From Nonomuraea spiralis (GTDB lineage Bacteria; Actinomycetota; Actinomycetes; Streptosporangiales; Streptosporangiaceae): DNA of 64,000 nucleotides. Positions 8,131 through 15,921 of the stretch are shown here, piece by piece. The notes under the pieces are model-generated. The model searched no databases. It was not told the DNA's origin and saw only the letters and a list, made by a program, of their open reading frames with translations. How positions within the stretch are numbered: the first letter of the stretch is position 1; each line of letters opens with the position of its first letter. The stretch is from positions 568,481 to 632,480 of the forward strand of contig NZ_BMRC01000001.1 of the NCBI RefSeq assembly GCF_014648435.1, written 5' to 3'. A program made the position numbers and the translations under genes.

Positions 8131-8233
8131 GCGGGAGTCGGCGCGGAGAGAGGGCTATCCGTCTCGGGCGCTCCAGGGGCCGTGCGGGCGCCCCTCGGGG
8201 TGAGCGGACAGCGGGCTCTGAGGAGGCGGAGGT

Positions 8234-8824
8234 CTAGAGGTGGTCGGGGGTGGTGGGGAGGAGGGCGAGGGCGGCTTGGCGGGCGTGGTCGGCGGTGTCG
8301 TCGCTGTCATGGTGGGCGGCCAGGACGGTCGCGCCCTCGACCAGCATGAGCAGCTGGCGCCCCAGGAGCCGGGGATCGGCGGCCCCGGCGCGCTCGGCGA
8401 TGCCGGTCAGCAGGTCGAGGTAGCGGTCCAGGTGGCGCGCGGTGATGGCGCGTACGGGCTCGGCGTGGTGCTGGGCGGCCGCGTTCAGCATCGCGCAGCC
8501 CCGGAAGGCGGGGTCGTCGTACCACTCCCGCAGGGCGTCGAACACGGCGGCGAGCTGGGCGCGCGGATCGTCGCCGGCCGCTGCGGCCCGCGTGGCCAGC
8601 CATTGCCCCACCCGCTCGCTGCGCTCCCGCAACACGGCCTCGACCAGGCCGTCCTTGGTGCCGAAGTGGCGGTAGAGGGTCTCCTTGGAGATGCCGATCC
8701 CGGCGCACAGCTCGGCCACGCCGATGCCGTCGAGGCCGCGCTCGTACAGCAGCGCGGTGGCCGCCTCCAGGATGGTGGCGCGGGTGCGGGCGGGGTCGAT
8801 CGTCGAGCCTTTGGCCACGGGCAT
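8234..8824 (-). CDS. TetR/AcrR-family repressor
   Basis: The 196-residue protein has the TetR DNA-binding domain at residues 12-58 (RATILEAATALLYERGLDGIGVAEL, then ISKETLYRHFGTKDGLVEAVL). The C-terminal ligand domain has a MLNAAAQH segment, as in the AefR-like branch. It faces the alpha/beta hydrolase gene across an 80-bp gap that contains two near-identical palindromic sites, so it almost certainly represses itself and the hydrolase. The ligand may be a substrate or product of that hydrolase, which is inference. Confidence 0.92.
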   Translation of the reverse strand: MPVAKGSTIDPARTRATILEAATALLYERGLDGIGVAELCAGIGISKETLYRHFGTKDGLVEAVLRERSERVGQWLATRAAAAGDDPRAQLAAVFDALREWYDDPAFRGCAMLNAAAQHHAEPVRAITARHLDRYLDLLTGIAERAGAADPRLLGRQLLMLVEGATVLAAHHDSDDTADHARQAALALLPTTPDHL

Positions 8825-8834
8825 GCAAGGGATA

Positions 8835-8888
8835 GTACCGGCCGGTTCGATGGGGTGCTAACGTCTCGGCTCGTACCGATCGGTTCGA
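8835..8888. promoter_or_regulatory. Two copies of a TetR operator
   Basis: GTACCGGCCGGTTCGA (8835-8850) and GTACCGATCGGTTCGA (8873-8888) share 14 of 16 bases. Each is built on a palindrome ACCGnnCGGT. Their centres are 38 bp apart; one is next to the TetR start and the other next to the hydrolase start, so one repressor can control both promoters. Confidence 0.75.
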
Positions 8889-8904
8889 TCTTGGGGGTTC
8901 GCCC

Positions 8905-9729
8905 ATGTCTGATCCGCTGGCCGCCGACCCGCCGTACGACCCCGGCTTCCCGGCCACCACGCCGGCCGTGACGTTCGACAGCGGCGGCGCGCGCCTGCTC
9001 GGGGTGCTGCACGTCCCGGCCGGCCCCGGGCCGCATCCCGTCGTCGTGCTGCTGCACGGGTTCCCCGGCAACGAACGCAACTTCGACCTCGCCCAGGCGC
9101 TGCGCCGCGCCGGGTACGCCGGCCTGGTGTTCCACTACCGCGGATCGTGGGGCGTCGGCGGCACGTACTCGTGGACGCACGTGCTGGAGGACTCCGCCGC
9201 CGTCGTCGCCGGGCTGCGCGGCCTGGCCGCCGCCCACCGGCTCGACCCGGGACGCCTGGCGGTGGTCGGCCACAGCCTGGGCGGCTTCGCGGCGCTGATG
9301 ACCGCCGCGGCCGACCCGTCCGTCAAGGCCGTCGCCTCCGCCGCCGGGTTCGACCTGGGCGCCGCCGCCGAGCTGTGCGCGGCCGAGCCGAAGGCCCGCG
9401 CCGGGTACGTCGAGGCGTTCGACGGCGAGCTCGACCCCCTGCGCGGCACCAGCGGACAGGCACTGGTCGGCGAGATGGAGGCGGCCGGCGACACCTGGCG
9501 GCTGGCCGGGCTCGCGCCGCTGCTGGCCGGCCGTCCCGTGCTCCTGATCGGCACCGGCCGCGACGTCGTCACGCCGCACGAGATCCACCACGACCCCCTC
9601 GTCGCCGCCTACCGGGCACAACCCGTCGAACGGCTCGAACACCACCTGTTCCCCACCGACCACGCCCTGTCCGACCACCGCGTCGCCCTGGCCCGTACGA
9701 TCATCGCCTTCCTGCGACGAGCCCTGTGA
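8905..9729 (+). CDS. Alpha/beta hydrolase
   Basis: The 274-residue cytoplasmic protein shows the oxyanion motif LLHGFPG at 49-55, the nucleophile elbow GHSLGG with Ser124, a likely catalytic Asp in GTGRDVVTP, and His in the TDHALSDHR segment near the end. It resembles serine aminopeptidase-S33/acyl-esterase hydrolases. The substrate is unknown. The start ATG has a GGGGG tract upstream and lies 16 bp after the second TetR operator copy, which implies tight repression by the divergent TetR. Confidence 0.88.
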   Translation: MSDPLAADPPYDPGFPATTPAVTFDSGGARLLGVLHVPAGPGPHPVVVLLHGFPGNERNFDLAQALRRAGYAGLVFHYRGSWGVGGTYSWTHVLEDSAAVVAGLRGLAAAHRLDPGRLAVVGHSLGGFAALMTAAADPSVKAVASAAGFDLGAAAELCAAEPKARAGYVEAFDGELDPLRGTSGQALVGEMEAAGDTWRLAGLAPLLAGRPVLLIGTGRDVVTPHEIHHDPLVAAYRAQPVERLEHHLFPTDHALSDHRVALARTIIAFLRRAL

Positions 9730-9749
9730 CGCCCGCCGGGACAGGGCGG

Positions 9750-10166
9750 TCAGGCGAGCGCGTCGCGGATCAGCGCCGCGTCCCGGTCGAGCTGCTCACG
9801 CGAACGCCGCCGCCACTCGGCGCTCACCACGACGCCGTCCCCCCGGTAGCGTGGCACCACGTGCAGATGCAGGTGGAAGACGTCCTGCCCGGCCGCCTCC
9901 CCGTCGGCCAGCGACAGCCGTACCCCCTCACAACGCAGCCCCGAGACCCGCAACGCGGCCGCCACCCGCCGGGCCGCCCGCCAGATCGGCGCGCCGACCG
10001 CGTCGCCGGCCTCGGCCAGCCCCGACGCGTGCACACGCGGGATCACCGGGACGTGCCCCGGCGTGGCCGGACGATGGTCCAGGACGGCCACCACGTCGTC
10101 GTCGCCGTGGACGACGCTCGCCTCGGCCCGGCCCGCCACGATCTCGCAGAAGACGCATGATTCCAT
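9750..10166 (-). CDS. HIT-family nucleotide-binding hydrolase
   Basis: The 138-residue protein starts MESCVFCEIVAG, the classical HIT beginning, and carries the histidine triad HLHLH at 98-102 followed by VVPRY. HIT proteins hydrolyse or transfer nucleotidyl groups from dinucleoside polyphosphates or AMP-lysine-type substrates, with the middle histidine as nucleophile. The start at 10166 is chosen because the motif begins at the first residue. It converges on the hydrolase gene, 20 bp away. The actual substrate is unknown. Confidence 0.92.
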   Translation of the reverse strand: MESCVFCEIVAGRAEASVVHGDDDVVAVLDHRPATPGHVPVIPRVHASGLAEAGDAVGAPIWRAARRVAAALRVSGLRCEGVRLSLADGEAAGQDVFHLHLHVVPRYRGDGVVVSAEWRRRSREQLDRDAALIRDALA

Positions 10167-10224
10167 GCCGCCATGATCGGCGACGGGCCCGGCGCCCCGC
10201 ACCCGGGTTTCCCGCGCCGCCCGG

Positions 10225-11106
10225 TCAGCGGCTCACGACCGTCTCGTGCTCCAGGCGCGACAGCTTGCCGGGGTTGCGCACCGCGTACAGGCCGCTGATC
10301 AGGCCGTCGTCGAGGCGGAGCGCCAGGACGGTGTCGATCTCGCCACCCAGCTGGACGATCAGCGCGGGATGCCCGTTGACCTGCGCCGGACGCAGGGACG
10401 CCGCGCCGGCGATCCTGCTCAGCACGGCGGCCACCGTCTCCGCGCCCTCGACGGGGGCCAGCGCGGCCCGCACCACGCCGCCGCCGTCGGTGAGCAGCAC
10501 GACGTCGGGGGCGAGCAGGTCCAGCAGCCCGCGCAGATCACCGGTCTCGACGGCACGCTGGAACGCCCCCAGCGCCTGGCGTGTCTGCTCGGCCGAGACG
10601 GCCGCCCGGGGACGGCGCGCGGCGACGTGCCCCCGAGCGCGGTGGGCGATCTGGCGGACCGTGACCGGGGTCTTGCCCACGGCCTCGGCGATCTCGTCGT
10701 AGTCCAGCCCGAACACCTCACGCAGCACGAACACCGCCCGCTCGGTCGGCTGAAGCGTCTCCAGCACCAGCAACATCGCCATCGACACGCTGTCGGCCAG
10801 TTCGACGTCCTCGGCGACGTCCGGCGCGGTCAGCAGCGGCTCGGGCAGCCAGGGGCCCACGTAGGACTCCTTGCGCCGCCGCAGCGTACGCAGCCGCGTC
10901 AGCGCCTGTCGGGTGACGACCCGCACCAGGAACGCCCGATGGTCGCGCACCGCGCCGAGATCGACCGACGACCACCGCAACCACGTCTCCTGAAGGACGT
11001 CCTCGGCGTCGGCGGCCGAACCGAGCATCTCGTACGCGACGGTGAACAGCAGGTTGCGATGGGTGACGAACGCCTCCGTGGCGGTGTCGGCGTTTCGTGC
11101 GCTCAT
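10225..11106 (-). CDS. SigJ/ECF41-type RNA polymerase sigma factor with SnoaL-like C-terminal domain
   Basis: The 293-residue protein has sigma region 2 at about 12-78 (LLFTVAYEMLGSAADAEDVLQETWLRW) and region 4 at about 115-170 (LQPTERAVFVLREVFGLDYDEIAEAVG, then VRQIAHRAR). A C-terminal NTF2/SnoaL-like domain (about 175-290) contains the DVVLLTDGGG motif known to modulate activity in this group. A dedicated anti-sigma factor is normally absent in ECF41 and none is seen here. The usual neighbour, a small decarboxylase or oxidoreductase, is also missing. It is divergent from the MDMPI-domain gene, with 140 bp between starts. Confidence 0.9.
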   Translation of the reverse strand: MSARNADTATEAFVTHRNLLFTVAYEMLGSAADAEDVLQETWLRWSSVDLGAVRDHRAFLVRVVTRQALTRLRTLRRRKESYVGPWLPEPLLTAPDVAEDVELADSVSMAMLLVLETLQPTERAVFVLREVFGLDYDEIAEAVGKTPVTVRQIAHRARGHVAARRPRAAVSAEQTRQALGAFQRAVETGDLRGLLDLLAPDVVLLTDGGGVVRAALAPVEGAETVAAVLSRIAGAASLRPAQVNGHPALIVQLGGEIDTVLALRLDDGLISGLYAVRNPGKLSRLEHETVVSR

Positions 11107-11246
11107 GTCCGGCTCCTGCCTGTCGGTTCTCGACCTTGCCACACGCACAAGACGCCGCCCACCGCCGCCCTGTGACAGTGACGCCCATCACAAAGGCACA
11201 CGCAGGGCGCTTGTCCCGCCGGGCGGCGGCCCACTACCGTGCCGAT

Positions 11247-11900
11247 GTGGCGGATCTGTTCTCACGTTCGTGGTCGGCGTTGCTCGCGGCGGTCGCCGCT
11301 CTCCGGGACGAGGACTTCGCGCGGCCCTCCGGCTGCGCCGGCTGGCTCGTCCGCGACCTGGTGTGCCACCTGGTCATCGACGCCCAGGACGTCCTGATCA
11401 CCCTGGCGACCCCCGCCGAGGGCGAGCCCACGCGGGACGCGATCACCTACTGGGAGGTCGCCCAGAGCCCGCCCACCGGCGACGACCCGCTCGACGCGCT
11501 GACCGTCCGGCTGGCCGCCGCCTACCAGGAGCCCTGGCTGCTGAAGTTCCACCTCGACGACCTGGGCTCCGCCGCCGGCCGCGCCGCCGCGCTCGCCGAC
11601 CCGGGGTCGCGCGTCGGCACCCGCGACCAGGTCCTCACCGCCGGCGACTACCTGTCGGCCTACGTCCTGGAATGGACGCTGCACCACCTCGACCTGACCG
11701 CCCACCTCCCGCACGTCGCCGGACCGCCCGCCGACGGCCTGGCCCGCACCCGCCGGATGCTGGAGGAGATCGCCGCCGAACCGTACCCCGCGTCGTTCTC
11801 CGACGCCGACGCCCTCCTGGTCGGCACCGGGCGGCGCGCACCGACCGCCGCCGAACGGGCCGAGCTGGGCACGCGGAAGGTCCCGCTCATCCTGGGATGA
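11247..11900 (+). CDS. MDMPI/DinB-like domain protein (maleylpyruvate isomerase N-terminal family)
   Basis: From the GTG at 11247 the product has 217 residues. The N-terminal four-helix pattern (FSRSWSALLAAVAALRDEDFARPSGCAGWLVRDLVCHLV) is that of TIGR03083-type actinobacterial proteins related to mycothiol-dependent maleylpyruvate isomerase. The metal-site histidines appear in VCHLVIDA and in WTLHHLDLT. Many such proteins may be mycothiol- or metal-dependent enzymes of unknown reaction. TACCGT at 11235-11240 lies just before the GTG, compatible with a leaderless transcript. The stop codon sits inside a strong hairpin. Confidence 0.75.
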   Translation: MADLFSRSWSALLAAVAALRDEDFARPSGCAGWLVRDLVCHLVIDAQDVLITLATPAEGEPTRDAITYWEVAQSPPTGDDPLDALTVRLAAAYQEPWLLKFHLDDLGSAAGRAAALADPGSRVGTRDQVLTAGDYLSAYVLEWTLHHLDLTAHLPHVAGPPADGLARTRRMLEEIAAEPYPASFSDADALLVGTGRRAPTAAERAELGTRKVPLILG

Positions 11901-11910
11901 GCGGGACCTT
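11877..11910. terminator. Bidirectional hairpin overlapping a stop codon
   Basis: Perfect 14-bp arms (11877-11890, 11897-11910) with a 6-nt loop. The TGA of the upstream gene lies in the right arm. It separates two convergent genes. Confidence 0.8.
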
Positions 11911-11927
11911 CGGCCAAGGGGTCCGCG

Positions 11928-12527
11928 TCAGCGGGCCTCGGCGGCCGTCTTCAGATCGCGCAGCCACGCCTCCAGCCCCGCGCCCAGGAGCTCGGTGGCC
12001 GTGGGCACGTCGGCCTCGACCTGGCCGCCGGTCCAGGTCTCCTCGGTGTGTACGCGCACACCGCCCTTGACCTCGGTGAACGTCCACAGGTGAACGCCCC
12101 GGTCGATGCGCACGCCCTTGCCGACCGCCGGCCCGCTCCACAGGATGCACACATCGCGCTCGATCCGGCGGACGGTGGAGGTGATGCGCATGGTGGTGGC
12201 CGGGGTCGTGGCCGTGGCCGGCGCGGGCGTGGTCCATCGCCACGACGAGCGCTCACGCAGGGGGCCGTGGTCGAGGCGCTTGCTGGTCAGGACGGGCTTT
12301 TGCCAGTCGGGCCAGCGTTCCACGGCGGTCTGCAGCTTGAAGATCCGGCTCACCGGCGCCTTGATGACGACGTCGGCGCTGTAGCGGATGCGGGCGCCGG
12401 CGTCCACGCCCTCCCCCCGGCACTGGGGCCTGCCCTCGTGGGCGGCGGCCTGCGCGGCCGGGACGGTACCTGCCAGGACGACGGCGAGCGGGATCACGAA
12501 AGCGGCGATGCGGACGTTGCTGGACAT
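11928..12527 (-). CDS. Secreted SRPBCC-family protein
   Basis: The protein has 199 residues. The first 29 or so form a Sec signal peptide (hydrophobic AAFVIPLAVVLAGTVPAAQAAA). The rest has the SRPBCC pattern (VVIKAPVSRIFKLQTAVERWPDWQKPV at about 54-80). A GGAAGGAA site precedes the ATG at 12527. Two cysteines (36 and about 128) are present in the exported part. It forms a minus-strand operon with the small membrane protein 35 bp upstream, and this pair faces a TetR gene that probably represses it. A lipid or small-ligand carrier role outside the membrane is inference. Confidence 0.75.
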   Translation of the reverse strand: MSSNVRIAAFVIPLAVVLAGTVPAAQAAAHEGRPQCRGEGVDAGARIRYSADVVIKAPVSRIFKLQTAVERWPDWQKPVLTSKRLDHGPLRERSSWRWTTPAPATATTPATTMRITSTVRRIERDVCILWSGPAVGKGVRIDRGVHLWTFTEVKGGVRVHTEETWTGGQVEADVPTATELLGAGLEAWLRDLKTAAEAR

Positions 12528-12562
12528 GGTGTTCCTTCCGTCGAGGGTTCGAAGTAGGCGGG

Positions 12563-12904
12563 TCAGCGCCGGGCGGCGCGCAGGACGGCCACGACGAGCG
12601 CGGCGGACGCGGCGACGATCAGCGCGGCGAAGGCGGGATGCATGTCCTTCGACAGGCTCGGCGCGCCGTCGGGCCGCACCAGCCACCCGACCAGCGGCAC
12701 CGCGTAGGCGAGGGCCACCGCCACGGCCGCCCACCGGACCGCCCGGTCCCGCACCCGCGCCAGAGCGCCTGCCAGCACGACCGTGACCGGAACGACCGCC
12801 AGCAGCGCGAACCCGCCGAGGATCATCACGGGGATCGCGAAGGAGGCGACGGTCACCGGCATCGAACGAGCGCGCGGCGCCGACAAGGCAGACGTGGTGG
12901 TCAT
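12563..12904 (-). CDS. Small three-helix membrane protein
   Basis: The product has 113 residues with hydrophobic segments at about 20-48, 57-75 and 88-108 and a short basic tail. I do not recognise a family. It is the first gene of a two-gene operon with the secreted SRPBCC protein and is divergent from the TetR regulator at 13043, whose candidate operator repeats lie between the two. It may assist the exported SRPBCC protein, but nothing in the sequence proves this. Confidence 0.7.
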   Translation of the reverse strand: MTTTSALSAPRARSMPVTVASFAIPVMILGGFALLAVVPVTVVLAGALARVRDRAVRWAAVAVALAYAVPLVGWLVRPDGAPSLSKDMHPAFAALIVAASAALVVAVLRAARR

Positions 12905-12943
12905 GACATTCCCTTCACCCGACCGGAGAGCTAGATGCTCATG

Positions 12944-13008
12944 CGTTCGTTAGAAGTTATAACTGCACGGGCGAAGGAGTGTCAACAACGTTCGTGATAC
13001 CCTCTAAC
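12944..13008. promoter_or_regulatory. Candidate TetR operator repeats
   Basis: Two imperfect direct copies (12944-12963 and 12989-13008, 14 of 20 bases alike) begin CGTTCGT and end in TAAC. The first also contains GTTA...TAAC dyad symmetry. They lie between the membrane-protein/SRPBCC operon and the TetR gene, in a locally AT-richer stretch. Confidence 0.45.
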
Positions 13009-13042
13009 AGAATCTCCTGGCTGTAACAGCGGAAGGCGGACG

Positions 13043-13687
13043 ATGGCGGAAACGGCCCAGCAGACCCCGCGCGAGCGCTACCGCGCCCAGGTCCGCGCCG
13101 AGATCAAGGACCACGCCTGGCAGCAGATCGCCACGACGGGGGCCTCGGCGTTGTCCCTCAACGCCATCGCCAAACAGATGGGCATGAGCGGCCCCGCGCT
13201 CTACCGCTACTACGCCAACCGCGACGAACTGATCACCGAGCTCATCCGCGACGCCTACCGCAGCCTCGCCGACACCCTGCGCTCGGCCGCCGCCCCGGGC
13301 GCCGACCTGGGCGTCCTGGCCCACGCCGTACGCGGATGGGCGCTGGAGGACCCCCAGCGCTACCTGCTCATCTACGGCACCCCCGTGCCCGGCTACCACG
13401 CCCCCGACGACATCACGGCCATCTCCGCGCAGATCATGGCGCTCCTGCTCGACGCCGGCTCGGCCGCCCCCCTGCGGCCCGCCACCCCGTTCGGCCGTCA
13501 CCTGGAGGACCACCGTGACTGGGCGGCCGGCCACCCCGCCCCGCCCGAGGTCCTGCACCGGGCCCTGAGCTTCTGGACGCGCGTCCACGGCGTCCTGTCC
13601 CTGGAGCTCGCCGGCCACTTCACCGCGATGGGCTTCGACCCCGCCCTGCTCTTCGCGGCCGAGCTGGACGACCTGCTGGCCACGTGA
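13043..13687 (+). CDS. TetR/AcrR-family regulator
   Basis: The 214-residue protein has its helix-turn-helix at about 20-70 (LSLNAIAKQMGMSGPALYRYYANRDELITELI) and a TetR_C_25-like effector domain (WALEDPQRYLLIYGTPVPGY), a common actinomycete subgroup. GGAAGG precedes the ATG. The divergent membrane-protein/SRPBCC operon is the likely target. The ligand is unknown. Confidence 0.9.
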   Translation: MAETAQQTPRERYRAQVRAEIKDHAWQQIATTGASALSLNAIAKQMGMSGPALYRYYANRDELITELIRDAYRSLADTLRSAAAPGADLGVLAHAVRGWALEDPQRYLLIYGTPVPGYHAPDDITAISAQIMALLLDAGSAAPLRPATPFGRHLEDHRDWAAGHPAPPEVLHRALSFWTRVHGVLSLELAGHFTAMGFDPALLFAAELDDLLAT

Positions 13688-13708
13688 GCGGGGACGACAC
13701 CACGCGAG

Positions 13709-14317
13709 CTAGCCGACGTCCTGGGGCAGGTGGGTCTTGGCGTCGTCGTAGGAGCCCTCACCGGCCGACCCGGCCGGCTTGTAGACCAGGTAGAGCACGC
13801 CCGTCGTGAACACCTGCGACCTGACCAGCTCCAGCGGGATCGTGTCGTCCCCCTCGTCGAACAGCCGATCACCCTTGCGCACCGCGATCGGGTGCACGAG
13901 CAGGTGCAGCTCGTCCAGCAGACCGGCGGCCAGGAGCCGGCGGACCACCGAGACCGAGCCGCTCATCCCGATCGGGCCGCCCGGCTCGGCCTTCAGCGCG
14001 GCCACGGCCTCGGTCAGCTCACCCCGCAGCAGCTCGGAGTTGCGCCAGGTGAACTCCAGCGGCTGACGGGACACCACGATCTTGCGGGCGTCGCCGATCG
14101 TCTTGGCGAAGGCCGCGTCCTCACCCCCCGCCGCCTCGCGCTCCGGCCACGCCCCGGCGAAGCTGTCGTAGGTCTCGCGGCCCAGCAGCAGGGTGTCGGT
14201 CATCTGCTCGGTCACCGCCGCGCCCATCTCCTCGTTGAAGTACGGGAAATGCCAGTCCGCCGGGTCCTGGATGACACCGTCGAGCGAGATGAACAGGTTC
14301 GCGCTGATCTTCCTCAT
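13709..14317 (-). CDS. RibD C-terminal / dihydrofolate-reductase-like protein
   Basis: The 202-residue protein starts MRKISANLFISLDGVIQDPA and carries LLLGRETYDSF, the GMSGSVSVVRRLLAAGLLDEL strand-helix block and a VFTTGVLYLVYKP end, as in RibD_C-type NADPH-dependent reductases. It is a paralogue of the protein at 7463-7999 with a longer middle part and a 20-residue tail (SAGEGSYDDAKTHLPQDVG). It converges with the TetR gene at 13043. Both paralogues sit close to TetR genes, although this one has no obvious palindrome at its own start. Confidence 0.85.
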   Translation of the reverse strand: MRKISANLFISLDGVIQDPADWHFPYFNEEMGAAVTEQMTDTLLLGRETYDSFAGAWPEREAAGGEDAAFAKTIGDARKIVVSRQPLEFTWRNSELLRGELTEAVAALKAEPGGPIGMSGSVSVVRRLLAAGLLDELHLLVHPIAVRKGDRLFDEGDDTIPLELVRSQVFTTGVLYLVYKPAGSAGEGSYDDAKTHLPQDVG

Positions 14318-14432
14318 GATGATGACTCTCCAGTGAAGGACCAGACCGTCCGGCCTGGTCGCGGGTCGATGTGTACGAAGTCTCGCGGAAGGCGCTTACG
14401 GAAGTCTTAAGGTGCTCCTCCCGCGACGGGGC

Positions 14433-15011
14433 TCACCGGCCCAGCCCCGCCACCAGCAGGCCGACCAGGCGGCGGGCGTCGTAGCCGGGATCGCTGTCGG
14501 CCCCGATGCACAGGTTCCCCACGCCGCGCATCAGCTCCAGCGCCTTCAGATCGGCCCGGATCTCACCGGCCGCCGCCGCCGCGTCGAGCAGGCGCGTGCA
14601 CACGGGCACGAGCCGGTCCAGGAAGTAGGCGTGCAACGCCTGGAAGCCGGTGTTGTCCGGTTGCAGCACGGCCGCGAGCCCGTGCTTGGTGACCAGGAAG
14701 TCGACGAACAGGCCGATCCACTCCCGAAGCGCCGCGTACGGGCTCGCGCTCGACTCCAACAGCGCCGGACCGGCCTCGGCGCAGGACTCGACCTGGTGAC
14801 GGTAGACGGCGATCACGAGGTCGGCCCGTGTCGGGAAATGCCGGTAGATCGTGGCGGTCCCGACGCCGGCCTCGGCCGCGATGTCGCGGATCGGCGCCTC
14901 CACCCCCGAGGCGACGAAGACCGCCGCCGCCGCGCGCAGCAGGTTCTCCTCGTTGCGCCGGGCATCGGCCCGCTTGGGACGGGCCGCCCGCTCGTCGCTG
15001 TCCTTGACCAC
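14433..15011 (-). CDS. TetR/AcrR-family repressor
   Basis: The product has 192 residues from the GTG at 15011. A TTG-type start upstream would add about 21 residues of low quality that run through the operator region. The DNA-binding domain is typical (LLRAAAAVFVASGVEAPIRDIAAEAGVGTATIYRHFPTR), and the C-terminal domain matches the SbtR-like TetR_C_21 type (LREWIGLFVDFLVTKHGL). Two palindromes lie just upstream. The gene it faces is a truncated, frameshifted hydrolase, so its natural target has apparently decayed. Confidence 0.88.
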   Translation of the reverse strand: MVKDSDERAARPKRADARRNEENLLRAAAAVFVASGVEAPIRDIAAEAGVGTATIYRHFPTRADLVIAVYRHQVESCAEAGPALLESSASPYAALREWIGLFVDFLVTKHGLAAVLQPDNTGFQALHAYFLDRLVPVCTRLLDAAAAAGEIRADLKALELMRGVGNLCIGADSDPGYDARRLVGLLVAGLGR

Positions 15012-15039
15012 GCCGCTTCCTCCACAGCCGTGTTGCTGA

Positions 15040-15081
15040 ACGGGACGCTGTCCCGTACCGTCGAAACGGGACACAGTCCCG
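15040..15081. promoter_or_regulatory. Two palindromic TetR operators
   Basis: CGGGAC-GCT-GTCCCG (15041-15055) and the near copy CGGGACACAGTCCCG (15067-15081) are separated by 26 bp centre to centre. Both show GGGAC...GTCCC symmetry. The arrangement is typical for binding of two TetR dimers and implies autoregulation of the gene ending at 14433. Confidence 0.75.
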
Positions 15082-15117
15082 CTTGTTCATGATGCCAGAG
15101 CCGCGCGCCGGCGGCCA

Positions 15118-15860
15118 ACGCCCGCGCCCCTGGCCGACCATTGGGCCGCCCACGGCTTCGTGGTCCTGCAACCACCCACCTCGACTCCCGCACCCTCGCC
15201 CTGGCCGCCGACGACCCCCGTACGCCGCTGATCTGGCGCATCAGGGTCGAGGATCTCAGGCGCGCCATCGACGGCCTCGACCTGCTGGAGGCCGCCGTAC
15301 CGGGCCTGGCCGGGCGCGTCGACCACGGCCGCGTCGCCGTCGCCGGCCACTCCTGGGGAGCCCAGAGCGCGAGCATGCTGCTGGGCGCGCGGGTCCTCGA
15401 CGCCGACGGCGTACCGGGAGAGGACCTGTCCGACCCGCGCGTCGGCGCCGGCGTGCTGCTCGCGCTGACCGGCCTGGGCGGCGCGGACCTGTCGCCGTTC
15501 GCCGCCGGGCACTTCCCCTTCATGAACCCCTCCTTCGACGGCATGACCACCCCGGCCCTGCTGGTCGCCGGGGACAAGGACCAGTCCGCGCTGACGGTCC
15601 GCGGACCGGACTGGTTCACCGACGGCTACACCCTCAGCCCCGGGGACAAGAGCCTGCTCACCCTGTACGGCGCCGAGCACTCCCTCGGCGGCATCGCCGG
15701 CCACCGCGTCGCCGAGACCACCGACGAGAGCCCCGAACACGTGGCCCTCTTCCAGCGGCTCACCACGGCCTACCTGCACCCCGGCGACCCCGCCTGGCCC
15801 GCCGCCCGCACCGCCCTGGACCCCGCCCCCCACCCGCTCGGCCGCATCCAGAGCAAGTAG
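15118..15860 (+). pseudogene. Decayed alpha/beta hydrolase (truncated and frameshifted)
   Basis: The main frame (from about 15174) encodes a chlorophyllase/dienelactone-hydrolase-like protein with the nucleophile elbow GHSWGAQ, a late Asp in VAGDKDQS and a His in YGAEHSLGG. The piece just before it, LADHWAAHGFVVLQP at 15130-15173, is in a different frame. Restoring one base near 15172-15174 would join it to THLDSRTLAL. About 60-80 residues usually found at the N-terminus, including the oxyanion HG motif, are absent because the TetR operator region directly precedes the remnant. There is no good start codon. I read this as a 5' deletion plus a one-base frameshift; a sequencing error could explain only the second. 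Confidence 0.75.
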
Positions 15861-15921
15861 ACCAGGGCAGGTAGACCAGGGCAGGTAGATCAGGGCAGGT
15901 AGATCAGGGCAGGTAGATCAG
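15857..15921. repeat. 14-bp tandem repeat containing the stop codons of both flanking genes
   Basis: The unit GTAGAYCAGGGCAG occurs four full times plus a 9-bp partial copy. The TAG of the plus-strand hydrolase remnant is in the first unit (15858-15860). The TGA of the minus-strand GNAT gene (15918-15920 on the plus strand reads TCA) is in the last. The units change from GACC to GATC along the array, which suggests stepwise duplication. Confidence 0.9.
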
